From Siderastrea radians (Eukaryota > Cnidaria > Anthozoa > Scleractinia > Rhizangiidae): a stretch of DNA of 64,000 bases. The notes beneath the pieces are model-generated. The model was given only the letters and a program-made list of their open reading frames with translations, did no database searches and was not told the DNA's origin. The position numbers were made by a program, and so were the translations under genes. The DNA lies in the NCBI GenBank assembly GCA_964017195.1, contig OZ024891.1, forward strand, positions 990,694 through 1,054,693, given 5' to 3'. How positions within the stretch are numbered: the first letter of the stretch is position 1; each line of letters begins with the position of its first letter. This document shows, in pieces, positions 38,368 through 51,451 of the stretch.

Positions 38368-38766
38368 GTAACAAGAACTTTTTTCATTTCTTTAGGCAGA
38401 CTTAGGAAGTAAAAAAATGGAGGCCAATATCCTACCATCTTGACATAACAATCTTGATCAAACAGATTTAATGTATGGTTCCTTGCCATTGTTGCAAGTT
38501 CTGCAGATTGATTTATAATTACCAGTGTGAATTTGTTAGCTTAGGTACCAGTCTCTCATCACATTAAGTCAGCAGATCAAATTTTAGCCATGACGTATGT
38601 TCAAGCATAGCCTTTTGGAAGACATTTGTTTTATAATGTGTTTCAGGGGAACATACTATGGCTATGCTAACATTTTAATTTCTGACATTAGACATTTACA
38701 TTCCAGTAGAAGTGATAAAGAGTTGGCCTCTTTGATGACAATAAATTGTTGTGTTCTTTCTGACAG

Positions 38767-39052
38767 GGAATTCAGCAAAAGAATGGATATGGATCTACCT
38801 TTTTATTACTGGACTCTCAATGAGCGGTTTTCTGATGATGTTTATCCGTCATTCGATGAAAGGCCTGAAATTGATGAGGAGGTAGATGGGCGGAATCACC
38901 CTCTCCGCCTACACAGATTACGGATCAATCAACGCGAAGATAGCTCTATATTTGTTGTAGGCAGAGCTCATCTCCCTGCTCGTCACCGGCAAACAATTAG
39001 GCAATCATTCCATAGGCCAGGGAATTACCTGGCACCACCCCCTAATCCTTGA
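38767..39052 (+). pseudogene. Host gene last exon
   Basis: The acceptor is tttctgacag; the phase matches. The exon ends with Pro-rich text and TGA at 39050-39052. Poly(A) signal AATAAA lies near 39471. Confidence 0.8.
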
Positions 39053-40709
39053 GTGGGAGAAAGTGTTGATTGTGGCAGTATTATGTTTTGTTTTTGTCAA
39101 ATTGGCACTGTTCCTGTAATGAAGAGTGATCAGCTTATGATGTTGGTGCAAGAATGAGACAGAAATGACCTTAAGATAAAAAAAAATCCATGCAAACCAG
39201 ATTGGAGAACTTGCAAGCTGAAGTTTGTGATGGACATATTTCTGGCTTTCCTTTCTCTCTGCGAAAGCTGGAAATACGTCTGCATTCGCAGGCTAGTGTA
39301 TGCTGTGACAGTGCAATGTTTTGCAGTCAAGTTTGTTTAGTATGTGGTCCAAATTTGTGCATTTGGGAAGTAACTAGGATAATTAAATAAGGAAGGAAAC
39401 TTAGATGTAATGTTGATGGATTTTAATCATAAAATACAACAAAATGCCATGTATCATATTGTACTTAAATAATAAAATGCTCAATCATTACATTATTGTT
39501 GGGTCAGAATTATAAATATAAGCCAGTTGCATTTTATATTTCACCACTCGCACTGTGTACAAAACTTCCAGTGGGTGCCACAAAGCTCTTCAAACAACTT
39601 GAAGGATTTGCTGTGAGCACAACATAATCAGTGAACCCTGGCCTGTGGTAACAAGATTGCATTATAATATTGGACATTCATAAGAGCTTTGTGACAACTG
39701 ATCAAGGCATTAACTATTTTGAAGCAATGTGTTGTTCTAGAAAATATTCATACTACCCCCATGGAGGGTGTTTGGTTTGAACCCCCACCCCTCTGGAAAT
39801 TCCACTATAGGGTCATACTTTCCTTTAAAAATTTTGGCCTTTAAGCGCCCCCCCCCCCCTCCTCTCCTTATTGGAATTTCCAGTGACCCTCTGTGGTGGG
39901 GGTATGGATATTTTCTGGAACTACACAATCAGTAAATCATTATATTTAAGTGTTGCACTGCTGGCACTCATGGTTTTTCTTATGCCAGTGGTTATATTTA
40001 AAAAAAAACAACCAAAAAAAAAAGTGTGGATTGGACATGACTTTCTTAATATATGGAGTACTTAAGCAGGTGAAGAGCCAACTCTTTAAACCCCAATGTA
40101 CTATTGTTCACATCTAATTTCTCCATGGAATAGAAAAATGGAAATTGAAGAAAAACTTGCAAGTCATGTGAAAAAGATAAATGATGTCAATACTTCTACA
40201 GGCTAGTACCATGTGCTAGAACCCTTGGTATCTATGGTGACACTGGGGTTTAGAACTAGCTGAATTCTTGATAAACCATACCAGTTGTATAACAAAATGA
40301 AAGTTTAAAACTATTTTACCCAATCAAACATTTGGTTATAATGTATGCTAAACACTAACCCAGCTCATGTGATTACAGCTTCTTAGGTTTGATAATCGAA
40401 CATCATGAACTCACAAAAATTGAAACAAAAATTTTCAACTATTTGAAAATGGGCTTTCAGGGCTGTCACTTAGGGTTGTAACACCTGTAACAGCTGAGTA
40501 TGCTTGATGGGACCTCAGTGCTTGGCCCCTTTGTTAGAGTAATATTGTTTTACTGACAAAGCAACAAGTTTCTAGCAGGTGTAAAGTTCAAGGTAACAGG
40601 TGAATCAAACCTAAGTGATAGACCTGGCTTTGTTTGGGATAATCAATTAAAGCCTACAGACAAAAAGACATAATACAGTGAATTATTTGACACCACTGCA
40701 GAAGCTAAC
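39053..40709. other. 3' UTR and intergenic DNA
   Basis: Apart from the MITE-like repeat at 39736-39919 I see no gene. Short ORFs here have no recognisable motif or splice context. Confidence 0.5.
39736..39919. repeat. MITE-like inverted-repeat element
   Basis: The left end TCTAGAAAATATTCATAC is matched by the reverse complement of the right end (TCCAGAAAATATCCATAC) and both continue into C/G-rich runs. About 184 bp and no ORF fit a small non-autonomous DNA transposon. I could not confirm a target duplication. Confidence 0.5.
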
Positions 40710-40846
40710 TTAGAAAGCTTCATTATATTTGTAGCTGTCCCTGTTTTTTGCCCATCTTCCTTTCTTTGAAATTGTCACTATTGCAAAATACTTAAAACTT
40801 GATATAGAAAAAACGTATTGATATTTTACTGAAAGAAGTGACATAC

Positions 40847-41895
40847 TTGTTATTTCATTATTATTAATGGCCTGCGTGACTTTGGGGACTCTCACGGCGG
40901 GAATGTACCCAATTGGTTCCCATGTATCTCCAGGGCAAGCATGGACTAATACAGCATTTTCGTCTCTTCTGTTTACCGGTTCAAAGCCAAGTCTGATTAA
41001 AATTGTCTCCTTGTTGATCATTTTTTCTTTGCAGCTCTTTAGAGTCCTCTGAAAATGCTCGTGAAATGAGCTGCCTTTCAGTGTGAAAGTTTCTGTGTCA
41101 GTAATGGCTCTGTTGGCGAGCATTCGGTGCTTTTAGGTGCAAATAACTCTTTGCTGCTTGAGCCACTGGCATCAGCGAAGTCGTCATCGTCCTCTCCCTC
41201 TTCTTCTTTCTCGTCTTCTTCCTCTTCCTCAGAAACGTTTTCTTCCTCGTTATCCGATAATGAGAGCCTCTGAATCTCGGGAATGGCTCTTGCTTCAGTA
41301 CATGATGACAATAAAACTATCCCCTTCGTACTAGAGTTCACGCAGTTACAAGTCACTCGGCTCAGGTCCAGATGAGGCATAACGGAATCAACCGGAGAAA
41401 CGGACGACGACATCTTTGCTTTTATTGAACAATGCGAGGCAGTCAAGGGTAGATTTGTTAGTTCAAAATCCCAGATCAGCATCACCTCGCCATCATCTTC
41501 GATTTCATCTGGGTGAATCTGTAAAATGAATTCGTATTGATGAACCGGCGAAAATATCTCACAACATTCAAGTCGAACTTAAGGACAGCAAATTAGCTAC
41601 AACATTCAAATATCATTACCTGGAAAATAACGCTAGAGATAACCTTGATTACACAAGGCGATGGCACATCTTTCAGCTTATCGAGCACTCGATTGCACTG
41701 AGGGAAAACCACCATCCGCCGCTCCGAGAGTGTTCTAGGAAAACGCACATGTCCAAACAAACATTTAAGCTTTAGAAAAGGTAAGCTGGGTATTGTTAGC
41801 TCTGAAACATACTCCAAATCGACGCAGTATAGATATAAAAGGTTTGACTTGCTAAACACTGGCGCTGGCCACGCTTGTTCTTCCAACGCGTCCAT
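40847..41895 (-). pseudogene. Host gene fragment with HIRAN-like segment
   Basis: The minus strand shows an exon from ATG 41895 to a donor at 41620|gtaatg, an acceptor and exon from 41518 with a Glu/Asp-rich run, and a segment to a donor at 40847 containing 'LKGSSFHEHF', 'LGFEPVNRRDENAVLVHA' and 'EPIGYIPAVRV'. That last pattern resembles a HIRAN domain (E-P-x-N-x-x-D-x-N-A ... G-x-I-P). The acidic exon and the HIRAN-like segment are in different frames near 41110-41125, so there is a frameshift or two genes. No downstream exon was found. Confidence 0.45.
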
Positions 41896-41964
41896 GTTGA
41901 AATGATGTGACCACGTGATCACAACACTTTGATAATATAGTTGACCGCAAAGCATCTATGGATA

Positions 41965-42985
41965 GGTGAAATCTCCTCCTTTGGGTACGGAGCAGCGAGA
42001 TTGTTCACCGACGACACAAACTTAACTTTCACAAGTTGCAGTCTGCCTGTTTTGCAAAATAAAATGAGTAATGATCTTAATGAAATTGCCGCCTGGCTTA
42101 ATGTCAACAAACTTACTCTTAATTTGTTAAAGACAGATTTTATGTTAATAGGGTCTAGACAAAGAATTGCCGCTCTTGACGGTAACATAGAACTTTCCTT
42201 GTCTAATACGGATTTTTAGGCAAGTAGAGTCCACTAAATGCCTAGGTGTCAATACTGATAAGAACCTGACATGGGAGGGTCACTTGCAAAGTGTAAAGGA
42301 AAAAGTGTCCTCCAACTTACGAATACTGAAAAAGGTTAAACCTTTTCTAAATAGTGAGAACATCGATACTTTATATAGGTCAATTATTGAGCCTTATTTC
42401 AGTTATTGTTGTCTTGTCTAGGATTCAATAGGTGACACATTAAGTAATAGTCTTCAAAGGCTTCAAAATAGGGCGGCTCGTATTGTTACTGGTGCTGCTT
42501 ATAGTAAGCCTTCTGGAGAAGTTTTTGAGGAATAAGGCTGGACTCAGTTAAATTCCATGAGACAATTTCACAAGGCCATTATGATGTTTAAAATCGTTAA
42601 CGGCCTGGCACCTCCATACCTTACCGAAATGTTCACTTCTAATAACGCCTTAAATAATTATGGTCTGAGATCTTCTAATTACGACCTAGGACTGCCCAAA
42701 TGCAGAACAAATTACCATAAGAATAGTTTTGCTTTCAGTGGCGTCAAGGTCTGGAATGCTCTCCCTCGCTACCTCAAAGAAGAAAGGTCTTAAAAAGTCT
42801 TAAAAGTTTAAAAGAGGCTTACTACCGGCACTTGTAAAGTAATTAGTTTAAGATCGTCTTGTAAATTGTTAAGTTTAAGTACATATTTTAAAGTATTGTA
42901 TTAATTAGTTAATTCACGGATTTTATGGAAACCAAATTTAAACCTGTATATTTAAATTTGATAAGATTTCATGTATAAATAAAAG
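41965..42985 (+). mobile_element. Degenerate non-LTR retrotransposon tail
   Basis: Three frame pieces (41941-42219, about 42200-42535, 42557-42793) read like the RT thumb and C-terminal region of a Jockey/CR1-type LINE: 'TKCLGVNTDKNLTWEGH', 'NRAARIVTG', 'GLRSSNYDLGLPKCRTNYHK' and 'FSGVKVWNALP'. Stops and shifts lie between them. It ends in (ATTC)CATCCATCCATCC at 42987-43004 next to the minisatellite. Confidence 0.7.
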
Positions 42986-43006
42986 ATTCCATCCATCCAT
43001 CCATCC

Positions 43007-43872
43007 GTACATGGCTATACATGACTATACACAGCTATACATGGCTATACACAGATAAACATAACCACACATAGCTATACACAGCTATACATGGCTATAC
43101 ATGGCTATACATGGCTATACATGGCTATACACAGCTATACACAGCTATACAAGGCTATACACATCTATACATGGCTATACATGGGTATACATGGATATAC
43201 ACGGCTATACCCAGGTATACACAGCTATACATGGCTATACACAGATATACATAGACATACATAGCTATACACAGCTATACATAGCCATACACAGATATAC
43301 ACAGCTATACATGGCTATACATGGCTATAAATGACTATACACAGCTATACACAGCTATACATGGCTATACACAGATATACTTAGCCATACTTAGCTATAC
43401 ACAGCTATACATAACTATACACCGCCATACATGGCTATACACAGCTATACATAGCTATACACAGTCCTACATAGATATACACAGCTATACACAGCTATAC
43501 ATTCCTATACACGGCTGGCTATACATGGCTATACACAGCCATACATGACTATACACAGCTGTACATGGATATAAACAGCTATACATGGCTATAAACATCT
43601 ATACACTGCCATACTTAGCCATACACAGCTATACATGGCTATACACAGCTATACACCGCCATACATGGCTATACACAGCTATACATAGCTATACACAGCT
43701 ATACGCCGCCATACATGGCTATACACAGCTATACATGGCTATACACAGCTATAGGTAGCTATACACAGGTATACACGGCTATACTGACACAGTTATACAT
43801 ATCTGTATACAGCTATATATGGCTATACAAAGTCATATATGGCTATACACAGCTATACATGGCTATACATTG
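43007..43872 (+). repeat. 10-bp minisatellite, block A
   Basis: The unit is CTATACATGG/CTATACACAG, 10 bp, with point variants and a few shifts. Because 10 is coprime to 3, all plus-strand frames read the same 10-residue cycle (AIHGYTWLYM-like) without stops, which creates long false ORFs. Confidence 0.95.
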
Positions 43873-45536
43873 TGGGTGCTGTTGAGGTCAACAAATCACA
43901 GTCAAAAACGATAAGCAAATCCACCGTACGTTTCTTCTACATTAGACTTCAGTTGTTTTTGTTGTTGTTTTTGGTTAATAAAGTTGTATTTTGCTGCTTC
44001 TTTGTGTCATGTCACCATATCAATCACAAAAAAGTAATTTCATGGGTCCGCGTTTTGTTTAGGTGTCCGCATCTGGTTAATAAAAGTTTGACTGACGTAT
44101 GTACATACCATTACCATACATTTGTTACTCTGAGTTCGAGCCACTAATTTTAACGAAGACAGGTTAAGTCAGTGACGTGTACAAATTGCAGAAAACCATT
44201 ATTAGTCACATAATTGGTACAAAGTGTTGTAACTTCTTGACAGTGTACCAAAATGACTCGGACTCGGACTATTATTGAACGAATGGATTCCATTTGCACG
44301 TGGGTGTGTACTCTGATAATGAACACACAGGTGACTTCAAAATGTGGTAAAAACACAGAAGGACGCTAGGAGCCGTGTGTACTGTAATAACAAACTCCTC
44401 TAGTTAAAAGAGAGGGGTTTTGGTAGTGGGTCTTTGTTTTTGTAGAGGGTCTTCGTTTTCGTAATTACGATAACGAAGACCCACTCTTTTTTAACTAAAG
44501 GAGTTTGTTTTTACACGCCTATACAAATATTACACAAATATTAGTGCAGCCTATTTTAGAGTGGGGGGCTAGTTGGTGATCGCTCGTGTAGAGCAGGTGG
44601 GGGGAAATCTCACGCAAAAACTTTCTCTTTTCAAGTAATTAGCAATGCATCTAGAACAGCCAAGTGTGATAAAAGTTGTCACTTAAAACAGTCCCAAGAT
44701 AATGCTCCTTGACAGGTTCTTTGGTCGGCTCTACTCAGAAGATGAAACTGGCAAGCTATGAACCTTATCGTATTCGCATTTTTAAAAATCTCAAACATGA
44801 AAACATTTCCTTTTAAAAAAACTTGTAAAAGCAGACCTGGAGAATATTAAAACACTACTGAGTTTAGTACCATGAAACGTACATTTCTATCAAAGTCAGT
44901 CCGTAGCGGCCTATTTAAGGACTGAACGCCTTATTTGTTATCGATAGAACTGAGGAAATGACATCTTTTGGCAACTATATATCCTAGACGAAACGTTTAC
45001 ATTTGTAGATTAGCTTGATAAAGTAAAGGTCCTAATGTATAATGCCGGGACAACACAAGAACAAAAGTCAACTAAAGTCCAAACTCTTCAACAACAGGAA
45101 AGAGTCGATGACAGTACGCGCAGAGTTAATGGCCCGACAAGAGCGAGAGCGACAGTTTCAACTTCCATCGATTCAAGTGACTTGAAAAAGTCTGAACAGG
45201 TCCAGACTCTTCGAGATTCCCCAAGAGCGCGTGAGAATTTCAACTGCTCAAGCCAAATGAAGGAAAGGCGATTTCAACACGGAGTTAGAGTACTCAGTTC
45301 CTGTTTGGTCTAAATTAAAAATCATATTTAACTGGTAAACCGAAAACTGATTAACTCTGAAACAAAGAAATTGTCCAACTTTTTCATTTATTTTTAATGG
45401 CACCAAAAAAGGGAACGGGGGTAAAACCCCCTCAGCCCACCCCTCGCGCGGTCCCTGATAGAAAGACCGCAAACAATAAATAAATTATTATAAAGAACAG
45501 CATATTCCAAGAGAAGGGATAGGGAAAACAAACACC
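43873..45536. other. Unique-looking spacer between inverted minisatellite blocks
   Basis: It contains a hairpin repeat (44383-44516). A 92-codon ORF at 45035-45313 is rich in Ser, Arg and Gln with no recognisable family. I see no gene I can support. Confidence 0.4.
44383..44516. repeat. Palindromic hairpin element
   Basis: 'acaaactcctctagttaaaagag' near the left is the inverse of 'ttttttaactaaaggagtttgt' near the right, and the centre has a second palindrome around 'tcgtaattacga'. It fits a small foldback or MITE element. Confidence 0.6.
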
Positions 45537-48343
45537 ATGTATAGCTATGTAAAGCTGTGTATAGCTATGTATGTCTATGTATAACTGTGTATAGCCATGT
45601 ATAGCCATGTATAGCTGTGCATAGCTATGTATATCTGTGTATAGCCGTGTATAGCTGTGTATAGCTGTGTATAGCCATGTAAAGCCATGTATAGCCATGT
45701 ATAGCCATGTATAGCTGTGTATATCCCTGTATATCCATGTATATCCATATAGATCCATGTATACCCATATATAGCCATGTAAAGCAATGTATAGCCATGT
45801 ATAGCCATGTATAGCTGTGTATAGTCATGTAGAGCTCTGTATAGCCATGTATAGCTGTGTATAGTTATGTATGGCTGTGTATAGCCATGTATAGCTGTGT
45901 ATAGCCATGTATAGCCATGTATAGCCATATATAGCCATGTATAGCCATGTATAGCCATGTATAGCTGTGTATAGCCATGTATAGCTGTGGAAAACTATGT
46001 ATAGCCATGTATAGCTGTGTATAGCCATGTATAGCCATGTATAGCCATGTAAAGCTGTGTATAGCCATGTATAGCTGTGTATATCCACGTACAGCCATGT
46101 ATAGCCTGTGTATAGCCATGTATAGCTATGTATAGCTGTGTATAGCCATGTATGGCTATGTATAGCCATGTATAGCCATGTATAGCTGCATATAGCTATG
46201 TATGGCTATGTATAGCCATGTATAGCCATGTATAGCTGTCTATAGCTATGTATGGCTATATATAGCTGTGTATAGCCATGTATAGTCATGTATAGTCATG
46301 TATAGCCACGTATATCCATGTAGCGCTGTGTATAGCCATGTATAGCTGTGTATAGCCATGTATAGCTATGTATAGCCATGTATAGCCATGTATAGCTGTC
46401 TATAGCTATGTATGGCTATATATAGCTGTGTATAGCCATGTATAGTCATGTATAGCCATGTATAGCTGTGTATAGTCATGTAGGGCTGTGTATAGCCATG
46501 CATAGGTGTGTATAGCTATGTATATCTGTGTATTTCCATGCATAGTTGTGTATAGCCATGTATATCCATGTATACCCATGTATAGCCATGTATAGCCATG
46601 TATAGCCATGTATAGCTGTGTATAGCTATGTATGGCTGTGTATAGCCATGTATAGCTGCGTATAGCTGTGTATAGCCATGTATAGCTGTGTATAGCTATG
46701 TATGGGTGTGCATAGCCATGTATAGCTGTGTATAGCTGTGTATAGCCATGTATAGCCATGTATAGCCATGTATAGCCATGTATAGCTGTGTATACCCATG
46801 TATAGCTGTGTATAGCTATCTATGGCTATGTATATCTGCGTATAGCCATGTATAGCTGTGTATAGCTGTGTATAGTCATGTATACCCACGTATAGCCATG
46901 TATAGCCATGTATAGCTGTGTATAGCCATGTATAGCTATGTATAGTTGTGTATAGCTATGTATGTCTATGTATAACTGTGTATAGCCATGTATAGCCATA
47001 TATAGCTGTGTATAGCTATGTATATCTGTGTATACCTATGTATAGCTGTGTATAGCTGTGTATACCCATGTATAGCCATGTATAGCTATGTATATCTGTG
47101 TATAGTCATGTATAGCCATGTATAGCCATGTATAGCTGTGTATAGCTATGTATGGCTGTGTATAGCCATGTATAGCTGTGTATAGCTGTGTATAGCCATG
47201 TATAGCTATGTATAGCTGTGTATAGCTATGTTATAGTTGTGTATCGCTATGTATGTCTATGTATAACTGTGTATAGCCATGTATAGCCATATATAGCTGT
47301 GTATAGCTATGTATAGCTGTGTATAGCCATGTATAGCTGTGTATAGCTGTGTATACCCATGTATAGCCATGTATAGCCATGTATAGCCATGTATGTCTAT
47401 GTATATCTGTATATAGTCATTTATAGCCATGTATAGCTGTGTATAGCTATGTATGGCTGTGTATAGCCATGTATAGCTGTGTACAGCTGTTTATAGCAAT
47501 GTAGAGCCATGTATAGCTGTGTATAGTCATGTATAGCTATGTATAGTTGTGTATAGCTATGAATATCTGTGTATTGCCATGCATAGCTGTGTATAGCTGT
47601 GTATAGCCATGTATATCCATGTGTACCCATGTATAGGCATGTATAGCCATGTATAGCCATGTATAGTCATGTATAACTGTGTATAGCTATGTATGGCTGT
47701 GTATAGCCATGTATAGCTGCGTATAGCTGTGTATAGCCATGTATAGCTGTGTATAGCTATGTATGGCTGTGTATAGCCATGTATAGCTGTGTATAGCCAT
47801 GTATACTCATGTATAGCCATGTATAGCCATGTATAGCTGTGTATATCCATGTATAGCTGTGTATAGCTGTGTATAGCCATGTATAGCCAGGTATAGCCAT
47901 GTATAGCCATGTATAGCCATGTATAGCTGTGTATACCCATGTATAGCTGTGTATAGCTATGTATGGCTATGTATATCTGTGTATAGCCATGTATAGCTGT
48001 GTATAGCTGTGTATAGTCATGTATAGCCATGTATAGCCATGTATAGCTGTGTATAGCCATGTATAGCTATGTATAGTTGTGTATAGCTATGTATGTCTAT
48101 GTATAACTGTGTATAGCCATGTTTAGCCATATTTAGCTGTGTATAGCTATGTATATCTGCGTATAGCCATGTATAGCTGTGTATAGCTGTGTATAGCCAT
48201 GTATAGCCATGTATAGCCATGTATGTCTATATATATGTGTATAGTCATGTATAGCCATCTATAGCCATGTATAGCTGTTTATTGCCATGTATAGCTATGT
48301 ATAGCTGTTTATAGCTATGTATGTCTATGTATAACTGTGTTTA
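45537..48343 (-). repeat. 10-bp minisatellite, block B (inverted)
   Basis: The same 10-bp unit occurs in the opposite orientation (tatagccatg/tatagctgtg on the plus strand), about 280 units. Variant blocks recur: the 'tatagttgtgtatagctatg' block appears at 46941, about 47232 and about 48071. That implies higher-order units of roughly 280-290 bp. ORFs on the minus strand are artefacts of the unit. Confidence 0.95.
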
Positions 48344-49677
48344 TTAAAAACTGGACTAGGTATATTGGATTTCTAGCATTTTGATTGGCTCAACGGAGCT
48401 AGGCTATCAGCTCATATACCTGCTGCAACCAAATATGGTTAATGAACACTCAACAACAAAATGAACAAAGTGAGCTGAAAGTTTTTTCCTCGCGAGCAAC
48501 CCGGCGACAAAAATGGACGAGAAAAATCACTTGACGGCGAATTGAAATTAAGCAGAAATTCTAACTGCGTCACCAACAAGCACCACCAACAGCGTGGTCT
48601 AACTGTCAGGTTAAAAATGTCGGAAGAAACTGTGCAGAAATAGAAATTTAAGCATCAAGCGTTGTGTTTACAATTAATTTCTTTCATCGATCGTCACGTC
48701 GGTCATAAAAATTGAACAAACGGTAGGTCTTATCAGGAAGGCTTTCCACTTCAAAATATCAAGACAAGACAAAATAAAACACAGTGAAATAAGGCAGGAG
48801 CATTTAATAAAAACTACCACACATTCATGGCGAGTTGGTGCGAAAATCATGAAGCAGTCTAAACATGCAAGTGCTAAACAAACTACAGCTGAAAACTACC
48901 GAGAAGGAAGGAAGGGCGAGATTCTTTTTCGGCTTTAACAGGCAGAACTGACATTGTTTTACCTGCACTCTTGTAGCTCTGTGTTCCAACAGGTCCAAAT
49001 GCTAGTCAGATAAAAATCGGATGTCATGTAAACGGAGTTGAATCACTTTTCCAGTTGCTAGAATGTTGTTTTTACCATTCCGTCCGCAACCTCTAAACCG
49101 AGAACAACTGCATTTTGTGGTTTGCTTTTGACAAACTATGATGGCCAATTCTAATGTTCCTCACTACAGTAATCTTGCTTCTAAGCTGCATAGAAATTAC
49201 CTCTTCAAGTTCAAATTAGTTCTGTCTTCAGTTAGATCAAACACGCATATGATAGCTCCGTTGTGCGAACAGATTACAAACTTGTTCCGTTTCAACTCCA
49301 GCAGCTAATATGGTGAAATTGTACAGCTTCAATCCGTTTTGAACGATGATTACAACAATGTTTCAGGGAAAATCAAACATGTACCATATTTCAGAGCCAA
49401 TAATTAGAAGATTTTTTTTCCAAAACTTGTGCCACTGTTCACTTTCGAGCGGTTTCATTGATTCATTCAGCTTTGCAATGAAACGCTGCAACGCTTCGCA
49501 AGGTTTTGGCGCCTTTTTCGTTCAGTCATGTGATCGATTCTTTTTCCCTTTTTAATCTCTTTTCTCATTCTTCTCGTTCTTTCTTGATTTTTTTTAATAG
49601 TGGTTAAATTTTTAATAAAACAATTATTCTACTCGGGCTTGCTGGATATCCAGCGCGCCCTCGTAGAATAATTGTTA
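48344..49677. mobile_element. Probable non-autonomous transposon inserted in the minisatellite
   Basis: This 1.3-kb block splits the minisatellite. It starts near 'tttattaaaaactggac' and ends with '...tttttaataaaac' followed by a palindromic foldback, 'caattattctac ... gtagaataattg', at about 49620-49674. It has no ORF of note. Ends and class are tentative. Confidence 0.4.
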
Positions 49678-50500
49678 AATAGCCATGTATAGCCATGTAT
49701 AGTTGTGTATAGCTATGTATATCTTTGTATAGCCATGTAGAGCTGTGTATAGCTGTGTATACCCATGTATACCAATGTACAGCCATGTATAGCCATGTAT
49801 AGCTGTGTATAGTCATGTAGGGCTGTGTATAGCCATGTAGAGCTGTGTATAGCTATGTATGGCTGTGTATAGCCATGTATAGCTGTGTATAGCTATGGAT
49901 GGCCGTGTATGACCATGTATAGCTGTGTATAGCCATGTAGGACTGTGTATAGCCATGTAGGGCTGTGTATTGCTATGAAGGACTGTGTATAGCTATGCAT
50001 AGCTGGGTATAGCTGTGTATAGCTATGTATAGCCATGTATGGCTGTGTATAGTCATGTATGGCTGTGTATAGTAATGTATGGCTGTGTATTGCCATGTAT
50101 AGCTGTGTATAGCCGTGTAGGACTGTGTATTGCTATGAAGGACTGTGTATAGGTATGCATAGCTGGGTATAGCTGTGTATAGCTATGTATAGCCATGTAT
50201 GGCTGTGTACGGTCATGTATGGCTGTGTATAGCCATGTATAGCTGTGTATAGCCATGTAGGGCTGTGTATAGTCATGTATAGCTGTGTATAGCTATGTAT
50301 GGCTGTGTATAGCTATGTATAGCTGTGTATAGCCATGTATAGATGTGTATATTCATGTAGGGCTGTGTATAGCCATGTAGGGCTGTGTATCGCCATGCAT
50401 AGCTATTTATATCTGTCTATAGCCATGTAGGATGTGTATAGTCATGTAGGGCTGTGTATGTCTATGTATAACTGTGTATAGCTATGTATATCGCTTCCTA
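49678..50500 (-). repeat. 10-bp minisatellite, block C
   Basis: It continues block B after the 1.3-kb interruption with the same orientation. A local duplication is visible: the text around 49920-50050 recurs around 50100-50220. Confidence 0.9.
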
Positions 50501-50977
50501 TGTTTATGCCTATATTAGATTAAGTCAATCCACTAGATGACAGTTACACCACGTACCTACCGCCGCGTATTCGTGACGTCAATTTGTCCAAATTGAAATT
50601 GGCGCGAAGCTCAAACGCAGCTGGCCAATATCAAGTGCATAGCTTTTCGGCTGTTCTCATTTCTTTTTCGCGGTGCCGTTGTGAACTGAAAAGGAAGCGT
50701 AAGCAACCACGACGGCAACGCCAAGGAAAACGTCACTTAAAAAATGACTTCCAAATACTTCAAACTTGTTCGCGATAGTTTCAACTCGTTCAATCTGTCT
50801 AATGTAGCCGAACAATTCGGGAACTGACTCTGTAAGGACGGCGTCACAGTTCAGGTCGAAAAAAGAATATTCACTGTCGTGTGTTCACGTTCTACATAAA
50901 ACGTTGAATTTGGTCATTTCACGTTGTTGTTTTGCAGAGGACAGCAAAGAAATGTACCAAAATCTGTATCCCACGTG
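50501..50977. other. Flanking DNA left of Polinton 2
   Basis: There is no ORF that I can support. 'CACGTG' at 50972-50977 abuts the candidate terminus and is the candidate 6-bp target site. Confidence 0.4.
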
Positions 50978-50989
50978 AGTAGTATGGGG

Positions 50990-51240
50990 TGCCACTTTGG
51001 GTAATTGAATGGAAAAGACCCACCCCCCCCCCCAATTTTTTGGACCAATGAGAGACTAGTGCCATTCCTTTTTATCATGTGATCACGGTCAAAGAATTGG
51101 ACCAATGAGAGACGAGGTCAAAGGTCATTTTGGGAGGAAAAGGTCACGTGAGTGGGTCACGTGGTTTGAATGGTGGGGTCAGGTGATGAGTCACGTGGTT
51201 TGGATGGGGAAAGACCGCTGACGGGATAGACAACTATGAA
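50990..51240. promoter_or_regulatory. Subterminal region with repeated CCAAT and E-box text
   Basis: 'ggaccaatgagagac' occurs twice (about 51043 and 51100), and 'gtcacgtggtttg' twice. The first text is shared with the 9640-9800 promoter. It fits regulatory DNA near the Polinton end. Confidence 0.4.
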
Positions 51241-51310
51241 ATACACAGACACGTAGTACTTGTCTTTCTTTTAATATCAACAAGTGCACAGCTACATCAA
51301 AAGCAAGTTG

Positions 51311-51451
51311 TTAACGTTTTTTCTTTTTCTTTCGTGTAGCAGCTTCTAATCCTTTTTTGACACCAAAACCGGCGGCTCCTCCCACAGCTCCTAAAGCGGC
51401 GGCTTTACTGGCAGCGACCAAAGCAGGAATGAGAGCGGCCAAAGGGAGGAG
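51311..51451 (-). pseudogene. Truncated pX-like peptide relic
   Basis: The minus strand reads 'LLPLAALIPALVAASKAAAL' and on to a Lys-rich end and TAA, matching the body of the pX-like genes at 16146 and 62459, but the Arg-rich head and start are absent. It is a second, partial copy inside Polinton 2, 11 kb from the intact one. Confidence 0.7.

Larger units (their letters stand above)
1..39052 (+). pseudogene. Multi-exon host gene split by two transposon insertions
   Basis: I do not recognise this gene family. Eleven coding pieces (1-220, 471-1057, 1653-1784, 2278-2364, 2662-3385, 4299-4442, 4537-4838, 29787-30058, 30586-30706, 38261-38367, 38767-39052) have consistent GT/AG borders, and their phases match across every junction I checked. 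The reading frame resumes exactly after the Polinton and after the BEL element once one copy of each target duplication is discounted. Exon 4 also holds an in-frame TAG at 2314-2316, so this allele looks dead independently of the insertions. The gene begins before the window and ends with TGA at 39050-39052. An AATAAA lies near 39471. Genes of this kind could be multicopy or themselves transposon-derived; that is inference. Confidence 0.75.

Noticed and set aside
43007..43872. CRISPR-like regular repeat
   Set aside because: There are no unique spacers of constant length; it is a simple minisatellite in a eukaryotic genome.
45575..48220. Long ORFs of AIHGYTWLYM-type repeats
   Set aside because: They follow from the 10-bp unit, occur in all frames of the strand and have no start context; not genes.
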